Of a stretch of DNA of 25,754 nucleotides, positions 14,784-21,239 are shown in pieces. The first letter of the stretch is position 1, and every line of letters begins with the position of its first letter. Location of the stretch: positions 1 to 25,754 of IMG/VR virus record IMGVR_UViG_3300012000_000113, one strand, 5' to 3'. Below the pieces are notes generated by a model. That model made no database searches. It saw only the letters and a program-made list of their open reading frames with translations, and was not told the origin of the DNA. The stretch is from a virus. A program made the translations under genes and the position numbers.

Positions 14784-15089
14784 TTAAGCTCCCACAAGTT
14801 GACGGAATGCTTTGCGGAGTTGACCGCGCTTGCTTGGGGTAGCGCCTAGCTGGGCTACGTGGGGGTTCAGCATAAGAACCGATGGGCTGATTCGTGCGCA
14901 GAAATTGAGCGCGATTAGTCGTTGAACTGAGAATGAGTAAGGAATGCCGTTGCCTAGCTGAACCTGCCCTTTGTCGTCTGCAGTTATAATTAGGCTAGCG
15001 TAAGTTGCAGCGTCAGCAGGGTCAAGGCCTCCGCTTTTGATTTGATGCAGCAGCTCGGAGCCACCGCGCATGGCAATGTCTGGCTTCAT
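14784..15089 (-). CDS. Unknown 101-residue protein
   Basis: The frame is open back to 15242, but the upstream part is Arg/Pro-rich and overlaps the minor head gene. I start it at the ATG at 15089 (MKPDIAMRGGSELL); ATG 15071 is the alternative. Residues 12-60 look like a regular alpha/beta protein (LHQIKSGGLDPADAATYASL, VQLGNGIPYSF), with a basic C-terminus (TPSKRGQLRKAFRQL). No domain recognised. A copy of the repeated intergenic motif lies 27 nt upstream of this start. It directly precedes the glycosyltransferase gene. Confidence 0.55.
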   Translation of the reverse strand: MKPDIAMRGGSELLHQIKSGGLDPADAATYASLIITADDKGQVQLGNGIPYSFSVQRLIALNFCARISPSVLMLNPHVAQLGATPSKRGQLRKAFRQLVGA

Positions 15090-15116
15090 CGGTAGAGGGT
15101 CGGCGTGTGGTGTCTT

Positions 15117-15131
15117 ACGGCTTAGCTTTCC
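15117..15131 (-). repeat. Intergenic motif, third copy (15 of 17 nt)
   Basis: GGAAAGCTAAGCCGT on the minus strand, 27 nt upstream of the ATG at 15089 and 34 nt after the stop of the minor head gene. It is identical to the inner 15 nt of the copies at 9943 and 16635. Confidence 0.7.
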
Positions 15132-15165
15132 ATCACCAAACCGACCCGGATTCGGCCTTCGCCTA

Positions 15166-16305
15166 TCACCCCCTAGCCGCCGCGCTCCTGACGGCCAGCT
15201 CCCCCACTGCCTCGCTGAACGTCCGCCCATCCGTTGGGGCATCGAGAGTTGTTGAGGGGCTGACGCTTGCTTTGCGATCGGGGAACAGATACCGCTCGCT
15301 AGCAGTGGGGGCCGTCAGGGCTCGCTGCAGCAAGCCCCGCGCACGTTCCTCGCTGATCCCTTCCGCCTTGGCTAGGGCCTTGACCCCTGCTGCTTGCTCC
15401 TCTCGCCAGAACTCGTTATCGAGCATGGTGTCCCGAATCACGGGGTCGCTTTCTAGTACGTCATCGGTATTGACCGGAACTGGTGTGCAGCGGCATTGCG
15501 GGTGGGCAGGGATCACCACCTGATCCGCCGGGAAGATTTGCCCATGGCGGCTGAGACACCACCGACAGGCACGCTCATCGGTAGCAGCAACCCAGCGGAT
15601 GAACGCGAAGCCTTCTTTTAGGTTGTGGTCGATGGCACCCTTGACATAGGCATTAGCCAGCTCGGTGCGGGCGATCACCTCAGCCCGCTGCCGAAGCCCC
15701 ATGCGGGCTGTCTTACCTCCTACGTCGGTTGTGCCCTCCAGGGCCCCAACGATCTGCCGCTCTAGCCGCTTAGGGCCCCAGCCACGGGCAACTCCTTCGC
15801 TGACGATCTGGCTGATCTGATCGCGAAACCTGGCGGCCTCGCCTTCCATGAAGGCGGTAGCAGCCTGGGTAGCAGCACGGATCGCTAGCGGGTTGGCCCC
15901 AGCGAATTGAGCCGTAGCACCGCTCACGATCCCTTGCAGGGAGGCTGCCGCTTCACCGCCAACCGAAAGGGCCTCAACCAGATCGGTGGTGAACCGACGC
16001 TGCCAAGCTGCGATCTCTTCAGGCGGCAGGAACTGCTGAGCATCCCGCAGGATGGCTCTGTATTTGGCGGTGGCCTCGGCTGAGCTGTAGGCACCGGGGG
16101 CCCTGATGGTGTTTCCCTCGGGGTCCAGTGCCTCGGGACCTACGGCGTTGAGGTAGGCGGCGTAGTGCCGCTTTAGGTCACCCAGCACCCGGTCCAGGGC
16201 GGTGCGGAGCATGGCGGTGGTGTTCTCCACCATCCGCCCCTCCAGCTCGTCAAGGATGGCGGCGTAGGAATCAACGCTGCTGATGATGCGGTCGCCCTGG
16301 GCCAT
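15166..16305 (-). CDS. Minor head protein, Mu F / SPP1 gp7 family
   Basis: A 379-residue protein. The N-terminal 200 residues are helical. The family core is clear: RAEVIARTELANAYVKG (207-223), RWVAATDERACRWCLSRHG (237-255) and PAHPQCRCTPVPV (266-278), with metal-ligand-like Cys247, Cys250, Cys271 and Cys273. Family members bind the portal and are carried in the procapsid in few copies. The C-terminal 100 residues are variable. It sits downstream of the portal gene as in SPP1-like phages, separated only by the acquired patch and two small genes. Normally scaffold and capsid genes would follow; here they do not. Confidence 0.9.
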   Translation of the reverse strand: MAQGDRIISSVDSYAAILDELEGRMVENTTAMLRTALDRVLGDLKRHYAAYLNAVGPEALDPEGNTIRAPGAYSSAEATAKYRAILRDAQQFLPPEEIAAWQRRFTTDLVEALSVGGEAAASLQGIVSGATAQFAGANPLAIRAATQAATAFMEGEAARFRDQISQIVSEGVARGWGPKRLERQIVGALEGTTDVGGKTARMGLRQRAEVIARTELANAYVKGAIDHNLKEGFAFIRWVAATDERACRWCLSRHGQIFPADQVVIPAHPQCRCTPVPVNTDDVLESDPVIRDTMLDNEFWREEQAAGVKALAKAEGISEERARGLLQRALTAPTASERYLFPDRKASVSPSTTLDAPTDGRTFSEAVGELAVRSAAARG

Positions 16306-16308
16306 GGG

Positions 16309-16461
16309 TTATTCACTTGCGGCTATTGCCTGAGTTATGTCCCAGTCACAATGGATGACACCACTGGGCTTTTCGTTGTGCCAGCACCTCAGCGCATATG
16401 CCTCAGTTGGGGTTTCAGGCTTGATAACCAAAGTGCCATCGGCAAGGATTTCAGCCTTCAC
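16309..16461 (-). CDS. Small 50-residue protein, GTG start, translationally coupled
   Basis: The frame is open from an ATG at 16497, but a GTG at 16461 has an AGGAGG placed 6 nt upstream and gives a well-behaved protein (residues 1-20 about VKAEILADGTLVIKPETPTE). The longer version adds MTRIPTMRRRRL, encoded in the acidic C-terminus of the preceding gene in another frame, so I prefer GTG. It overlaps that gene by 11 nt. The content is alpha/beta with a CDWDITQAIAASE end. No known family. It lies immediately before the minor head gene. Confidence 0.6.
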   Translation of the reverse strand: MKAEILADGTLVIKPETPTEAYALRCWHNEKPSGVIHCDWDITQAIAASE

Positions 16462-16618
16462 CAAACGCCTCCTCCTCATCGTCGGAATCCTCGTCAAAGC
16501 TGGCGAGCACCAGTTCCTGCTTGGCCAGTTCCAGCACGCCGATCACCTCAAACAGGCTGCACAGCGATTCGGAGATGGCGGTGCTGATCGCTTCGTAAAG
16601 CTGTTCCGCTGGAGTCAT
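16451..16618 (-). CDS. Small acidic 55-residue protein
   Basis: A short gene from an ATG at 16618 (MTPAEQLYEAISTAISESL). It is a single helical segment ending in a very acidic tail (DEDSDDEEEAF). The tail codons GAGGAGGAGG provide the Shine-Dalgarno site of the next gene, so protein charge and translational coupling are tied together. A 17-nt motif copy ends 16 nt before its ATG. Acidic helical proteins of this kind near portal genes could be small scaffold or head-accessory proteins, but nothing proves this. Confidence 0.58.
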   Translation of the reverse strand: MTPAEQLYEAISTAISESLCSLFEVIGVLELAKQELVLASFDEDSDDEEEAFGEG

Positions 16619-16634
16619 GGTGCCCTTTGGGGGT

Positions 16635-16651
16635 AACGGCTTAGCTTTCCG
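16635..16651 (-). repeat. Intergenic 17-nt motif, copy before small acidic gene
   Basis: CGGAAAGCTAAGCCGTT begins 1 nt after the TGA of the SDH-like fragment and ends 16 nt before the ATG at 16618. It is identical to the copy at 9943-9959. Confidence 0.75.
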
Positions 16652-16652
16652 C

Positions 16653-16958
16653 TCACGCTCCCGGTGGCATCGGCTGCCCCTGATCCAGCGGCATGGTCAC
16701 ATCCGGCGTGTGCAATATCAGATCGAGACCCTTGCTGCGATCAAGAGTATGGATTGTTGCCATGAAGCCATTCTTGTCATCGTCGTTAATCTGGGTATTG
16801 CCGACTCCTGGCTTCTGAAGAAATCCGGAATAATAAGCAATGACATTTCGGCCAGTATGCTCACTAAGTTTCAGTAAGTACTTTCGCCTAACCTTGTCAA
16901 GCGGGCTTTCAAGCGGACATGCATTAATCTCTACAAGAATATCGTTCCAACTTGGCAT
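16653..16958 (-). pseudogene. Truncated SDH-family (Clp-fold) serine protease fused to a phage gene tail
   Basis: 101 residues starting MPSWNDILVEIN. Residues 21-85 match the N-terminus of serine dehydrogenase proteinase (SDH) family proteins: DKVRRKYLLKLSEHTGRNVI, YYSGFLQKP, DKNGFMATIHTLDRSKGLDL and ILHTP. In full-length members (about 280 residues) HTP is followed by GG and then the catalytic Ser region; here it is followed by DVTMPLDQGQPMPPGA and a stop. The change coincides with a jump from AT-rich to GC-rich codons near 16710, so I infer a recombination joint with the 3' end of a former phage gene. Without the catalytic part it should be inactive as a protease. The ATG overlaps the stop of the upstream ORF (TGATG). 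Confidence 0.72.
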
Positions 16959-17155
16959 CAGCGCTTCAAGGTTGAAGGGATCGGTTCTTGGGGCGATATC
17001 GAGCTTGAATAAGAGACTTGCTTGTATTCAAGAATAGAGCATCGTCGGAAACCTTTTGCGAAGTCTTGAGGGGTTGAATAGTTAGGGAGAGAATCTGTCG
17101 GAAGCCCCACAACCGAAAATGCTTCTTGGATCGAGCTTTGCTCTAGGCGTTCCAC
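16958..17155 (-). CDS. Unknown 65-residue ORF, probably a 3' fragment of an acquired gene
   Basis: A GTG-started ORF (residues MERLEQSSIQEAFSVVGLP) that ends on the TGA overlapping the SDH fragment start. The frame stays coding-like upstream of the GTG (LFSKWSEA) back to a TAA at about 17186, suggesting that the real 5' part is missing. Base composition is well below the phage average and matches the SDH fragment, so both probably arrived together from a bacterial chromosome. A one-base shift near its end would join it to the SDH frame through another protein-like stretch (SLLFKLDIAPRTDPF), so a frameshift is an alternative reading. No known domain. Confidence 0.4.
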   Translation of the reverse strand: MERLEQSSIQEAFSVVGLPTDSLPNYSTPQDFAKGFRRCSILEYKQVSYSSSISPQEPIPSTLKR

Positions 17156-17282
17156 AGCTTCACTCCATTTAGAGAACAGTTAGATATTAGCAAGCGCTGA
17201 TGGCTGCGCGAAAGTCGTTGGACAGTAATCGTAATGCACCTCCCAACAACCAGATGCAGAAGACGGGAGCGTGTTTTGCTTG
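17156..17282. other. AT-rich non-coding junction between portal gene and acquired fragment
   Basis: 127 nt after the portal stop without a credible gene. It contains short inverted words (GTTGG/CCAAC, about 17217-17248) but no complete recombination site that I can name. It is the 5' border of the low-GC acquired segment. Confidence 0.5.
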
Positions 17283-18752
17283 TCATGCCAGCGGCGTGGT
17301 CGTGTCATTCCGCCCCGGAGTCGGTGCCCCCAGCATTGGCCGCTCGGCACGGATCCTAGCCATCTCATCCTCCACGCTGCTGGTGGCCCGGTTGAAGCCA
17401 CCGCGTTGCAGTTCCTCCACCGCGCTCTCTTGGCTGATCAGCTCGACACCGCCGGCTAAGGCCTGCAGTTGCGCCGCTGATTGCGCGTCAAGGGGGGCGT
17501 CGTAGGCGTTCTCGTCCATCGTCAGCCCAGCCCCTACCGATAGCTCCTCCCCTGTGTAGAGGCACCAGATCGCCAGGATTGACTGCATCACGCTTCTCTT
17601 GCGCTCACCCATCGCCTTAATGCTCACCTGGGCTCGACCGCCCTCTAGCTGAGCCTGGGTGGCAGTCTTGGTCATCTTGCTGTCACCACTTAGAAAGCCG
17701 AGCAGTTGTTGATTGATCAGGTCTTCCACTTCCTTGATCTGCGCCCGCTGCTCAGCCAAGGAGCTTCCATCAGGCTCGGCGAACTTGAAATCGCCATCCT
17801 TATCCACGTCGATGGCGGTGTTGGGCCCGATCACTAGGGGCGTAGCAGGCTGGCCAGGCATCGGGGGCGGGGCACCTTTCCTTACCGGCACCGGCATGGC
17901 GCACTTGTGGGTTTTCTCCTTCAGGTCGGAGCGCATCTGGTAGTGCTCAATGCAGTGCTCCACCACCTGCCGCAGGGGCGGCCCACCTTTCCCGAAGCCT
18001 GCCTTCTCGGCGGGATACCAAACCACCGGGCAGACAGTCAGGGGTTGCTGCTTGGAATCCAGGTACTGGCCGTTTGCCTCCTCGTCCAGCGTCAAGCTGC
18101 CATCAGCTCGCTTGGTCAATTTGTACAAAGTCCACTTTCCCGGTTCGATCACCCGGTAACGCTCCTCATATTTCACCCCAAAGTCGCCATCAGGATCATC
18201 CACCTCGGCCCATTCCAGGAAGGTGCAGCGCGTCACCACCTCTACCGAATCTACGATCGCTGTTCGCCAATTCAGGCAGGTTGAACGGGTGCGGTTAACC
18301 AGATACGGGCGCCGCTTTAGGGCAGCCTCGCTAGCCCCATCGGTGGGCTGGCCATCGGGCATCTCGACAAGGATCGGCACCCCGCCATCTCTCAGGCAGA
18401 GGGCATCAACAGTCAACCAGAAGGCCTGCAGGCTGTTACCTTCTAGGTCTACGTTGTCTTGGGCCTTCGCAAAGCTGGCTGGAGGGTCCCTCAGCTCACT
18501 GCGCGATAGCACCCCTGCAAAGGTTTCAATGCCGGCCTTGAAAAAGTCGCTGAACACCGCACGACCTAAGCGCCCCCTATAAGCAGGATCTGGTTCTGCT
18601 GGCTCCTTGGGCAGGTATTTCTTTTTTGTCTCCCCATCCTTAAGGCAATACCAGGCGTCATAAGCTCGCTGTAGATCTTCAGCGTGTTCGCGCAAGATTG
18701 GATGCTGGAAACTTGGCAGTTTCGGGTCGGTTCCAGGATGATCAGATCGCAC
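17283..18752 (-). CDS. Portal protein (DUF4055 type)
   Basis: A 489-residue protein from a GTG at 18752. Length, position straight after terminase/sigma and before the minor head protein, and motifs support a portal of the DUF4055 group: an N-terminal RGRLGRAVFSDFFKAGIETF, a central VWYPAEKAGFGKGGPPLRQV followed by LKEKTHKCAMPVPV, and a helical C-terminal part with SKMTKTATQAQLEGGRAQVS and EELQRGGFNRAT. Twelve copies would form the channel at the capsid vertex used by terminase. A partial motif (CGGAAAGCT) follows the sigma-gene stop in its leader at about 18791-18783. Confidence 0.85.
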   Translation of the reverse strand: MRSDHPGTDPKLPSFQHPILREHAEDLQRAYDAWYCLKDGETKKKYLPKEPAEPDPAYRGRLGRAVFSDFFKAGIETFAGVLSRSELRDPPASFAKAQDNVDLEGNSLQAFWLTVDALCLRDGGVPILVEMPDGQPTDGASEAALKRRPYLVNRTRSTCLNWRTAIVDSVEVVTRCTFLEWAEVDDPDGDFGVKYEERYRVIEPGKWTLYKLTKRADGSLTLDEEANGQYLDSKQQPLTVCPVVWYPAEKAGFGKGGPPLRQVVEHCIEHYQMRSDLKEKTHKCAMPVPVRKGAPPPMPGQPATPLVIGPNTAIDVDKDGDFKFAEPDGSSLAEQRAQIKEVEDLINQQLLGFLSGDSKMTKTATQAQLEGGRAQVSIKAMGERKRSVMQSILAIWCLYTGEELSVGAGLTMDENAYDAPLDAQSAAQLQALAGGVELISQESAVEELQRGGFNRATSSVEDEMARIRAERPMLGAPTPGRNDTTTPLA

Positions 18753-18792
18753 CGCTGCCCGTACTCTTTGCCTGCTGTTGGAGCTTTCCGCC

Positions 18793-19674
18793 TCAGAGCT
18801 TCACAGCCTTGGGATGGGGCTTGCGGCGGGCGAACAGCGAGGGCTGCACCACCTCAACCGGTGCGGGTCTGGGCTGGCGAGGGCGTCGCTCACGGGGCAC
18901 CGGGGCAACGGTGGCAACATTAAGCCCTAATAGCCCCTGGCGAAACTGCTCCAGGGTGCGGCCCCGTAGCTGGGCCTTCAGACGGTTGTGGAATTGAAGC
19001 ATCGGCCCCGAGGGATAGGGCCTCTTGAACGGATCGGCTGCCCATCGCTCTAGAAGGCCACGGTCAGCGGGGCGCAGGTTGGTGAAGGCCGCTTCACTGA
19101 GGCCATAAAGGGCCGGGGCCAGGGCTGCCTCTGTGGCCTGGGGCTGATGTTGGCTGAATAGGGTCAGCTCGTCTTCCAGCTCGATGGTGCCCACCATGCC
19201 GCCCATCATCTCCACAATCTCGTCTTGCTCAAACATCGGCAGGGCCGTTGCAACTTGGGCCAGGGTCTGACCCTCGGCCAGGAGGCGCCGGACCTTGGGG
19301 TAATACTCACGCCACTTGGCAGGCATCTTCACGTCGTAGCCGTGGTCCCTGATGTGATGCTTGATGGCCCCGTCAATGAACATGCACACGCAGGTCGAAA
19401 GCGCATAGGGGCGATTAGTGCCAGGGTTGATCCGCTCGGGGTCATAGCGGCGGCACCCGTTAATCAGCCCTTCTAGGGCAGGGCCTATGAAGTCCTCAAA
19501 GGGGCGGGAGCAGCGGCGCGACCATTTAGCAGCGGCTGCCTCAGCTAGCCCCTGGTTCTCGGTGATCAGCCGCTCGGATAGCTCGGTGCGGGGCGGTGAG
19601 CCTGGCTTGGTCGGTTGCTCTAGCGGTGCCGCTGTACGGGCCCGCTTGCGCTGTGGCGTGGTGATGGTCGTCAT
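18793..19674 (-). CDS. Sigma-70-family-like factor encoded in the packaging operon
   Basis: A 293-residue protein whose ATG at 19674 overlaps the terminase stop by 4 nt. Residues 36-110 follow sigma region 2: LITENQGLAEAAAAKW, then FEDFIGPALEGLINGCRRYD, then ALSTCVCMFIDGAIKHHIRD. A possible region-3/4 type helix pair lies at 130-150 (AEGQTLAQVATAL). The C-terminal part, with LRPADRGLLERW and a basic Pro-rich tail (RRPRQPRPAPV), is unlike standard sigma region 4. It could redirect host RNA polymerase to phage promoters. An alternative is a region-2-like DNA-binding protein without sigma activity. A sigma gene between terminase and portal is unusual. Confidence 0.72.
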   Translation of the reverse strand: MTTITTPQRKRARTAAPLEQPTKPGSPPRTELSERLITENQGLAEAAAAKWSRRCSRPFEDFIGPALEGLINGCRRYDPERINPGTNRPYALSTCVCMFIDGAIKHHIRDHGYDVKMPAKWREYYPKVRRLLAEGQTLAQVATALPMFEQDEIVEMMGGMVGTIELEDELTLFSQHQPQATEAALAPALYGLSEAAFTNLRPADRGLLERWAADPFKRPYPSGPMLQFHNRLKAQLRGRTLEQFRQGLLGLNVATVAPVPRERRPRQPRPAPVEVVQPSLFARRKPHPKAVKL

Positions 19675-21239
19675 CGGAAGCCGGGGATAGCGGATCGGTG
19701 CCGGGGTGGTGGGGGCTCCGGCTGCTGCTGCGGGAGGCCGTGGCCATAGGTTGCGGTGGTCACCTTCATCGGGCCGGTGCCAGCGCAGAAGTTGAGGGCC
19801 TGCGTGGTTTCATCCACTAGGTCATCAAAGGTGCCTGAGGGGAAGCCCAAAAGCTGGCCCACGTACTCGCTGAGCCAAGGGGAATGGCGCGGCAGGAACA
19901 CGCGCCCCTGGCGGAACATCACCGCAGCCGCCTCAGCACGGGCCACCTTGCCGCCGAGGGGGTTGACGGCACGCACCGCATAGGCCGCTTCCCGCTTCAA
20001 GGAGTCGATGATCGCGGGGCCGTTGGCCTTGTCCTCAATCAACAGCTCATTGAATCCCCAGACCGGCTGCAGGCGGCGAAGCATGTTGAGGGTGTCAGTG
20101 AAGCCCATGCGGCGGTTAACCTGATCGACCCGGAACATGCCTTCCTGGGTCTGCAGCCATAGGCCGATGCCCACCATGTCGGACCCTGCCGAATCCTTGA
20201 AGGTGGCGTCCACTGAGGCCAGCTTGCGGATGCCGTACTCAGGTAACAGCACATCGCCCTCCTGGGCCTCCTGACCGGGCAGCACGTAGAACCGCAGGGT
20301 GTCGCGGCTGAAGATGGTCCCGGCGCTTTCGGTGGGGGACTGCTGGTAGATCGCCTCCCAGTCACGGCGGGGGGTGTTGGCCCGCTTGCGCTCGATCCAG
20401 GCCTCATCAAAGCGGGTCGGGTCGAGGGCCTGGCCAGGGGCTCGGTCGTCCTGCTCACGGTTGACCGTGCGGGGGAGGGGCTTGATCGCGTTGGCAGGGG
20501 TGGCCTCGATCGGCATTGAAACCACATGCCAGGGCTCGCATTGGGCAATGAGTCCCTCCTTCTCCAGTTCCTCGTTCTTGGTCAGCAGGTAACCGATCAG
20601 GTCGTTGCTGTGCCAGCGGGTGTGAACGATCACCACTGCGTTGCCCGGTTCTTCCCGTGTGCTCAGCACCGAATCCCACCACGAATGAACCTGACGGCGC
20701 CAGGCGGCGGAGTCGGCCATCTCGCGGGATTTAATCGGGTCATCCACCACGATCAGGTCGCCAGGGTTGCCGGTGCCGCCTCCTACTCCAGCGGTCCACA
20801 GGCCACCGATGCCGGAGGTGCCCCACTTTTTCACACCACCTGAGGTGGGCGACAAGGCGCCGCCTGATGCGGTGAAATAGTCGCGGGCATCCTGGGAGAA
20901 GCCCTCGGCAAGGGTGGCGGTGTGGCAGCCGATGCCGACCGAGCGGTTCGGGTAGCGGCGCAGGAAGTAGCCCGGCAGGAAGATTGAGAAGATGGTGCTC
21001 TTGTAGTGGCGCGGGGGGAGCTCCACCATCAGGCGTCGGATCTCGCCATCGGCGACGCGCTGGGCCAGTGCCACTAGGCGGTGGGTGTGTGGGCTCCAGG
21101 GGAAGCTGGGGCAGACCGAACAGATGTACTCCTTAAAGGTGCCGGCGATGGGGGCCTGGGTCTTGCTGGTGTTGGCATCGCGCTCCAGCTCCAACACGGC
21201 GAGGCGCGAGGAGGGGTCAGGGGCGCGGATGGGAGTCAT
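19671..21239 (-). CDS. Terminase large subunit (ATPase-nuclease)
   Basis: 522 residues from the ATG at 21239, which overlaps the methyltransferase stop by 4 nt; the frame is open further upstream, but that part is Arg-rich and opposite to coupled genes. The ATPase has a Walker A-type PPRHYKST (75-82, Tyr where Gly is usual), Walker B LIVVDDP (162-168) and the coupling segment VHTRWHSNDL (205-214). The nuclease domain shows the acidic triad expected of RNase H-fold terminases: ASVDATFKDS (D344), LLIEDKANG (E402, D403) and FDDLVDETTQAL (471-482). It drives DNA into the capsid and cuts concatemers. The small subunit is two genes upstream. Confidence 0.95.
   Translation of the reverse strand: MTPIRAPDPSSRLAVLELERDANTSKTQAPIAGTFKEYICSVCPSFPWSPHTHRLVALAQRVADGEIRRLMVELPPRHYKSTIFSIFLPGYFLRRYPNRSVGIGCHTATLAEGFSQDARDYFTASGGALSPTSGGVKKWGTSGIGGLWTAGVGGGTGNPGDLIVVDDPIKSREMADSAAWRRQVHSWWDSVLSTREEPGNAVVIVHTRWHSNDLIGYLLTKNEELEKEGLIAQCEPWHVVSMPIEATPANAIKPLPRTVNREQDDRAPGQALDPTRFDEAWIERKRANTPRRDWEAIYQQSPTESAGTIFSRDTLRFYVLPGQEAQEGDVLLPEYGIRKLASVDATFKDSAGSDMVGIGLWLQTQEGMFRVDQVNRRMGFTDTLNMLRRLQPVWGFNELLIEDKANGPAIIDSLKREAAYAVRAVNPLGGKVARAEAAAVMFRQGRVFLPRHSPWLSEYVGQLLGFPSGTFDDLVDETTQALNFCAGTGPMKVTTATYGHGLPQQQPEPPPPRHRSAIPGFR

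Noticed and set aside
17200-17282. Possible integron attC-like or cassette repeat after the portal gene
   Set aside because: GTTGGAC and CCCAAC words are present but in the wrong order and spacing for an attC site, and no integrase is in the window.
20039-20548. 169-residue minus ORF inside terminase
   Set aside because: Ser/Arg/Pro-rich out-of-frame shadow of the terminase nuclease region.
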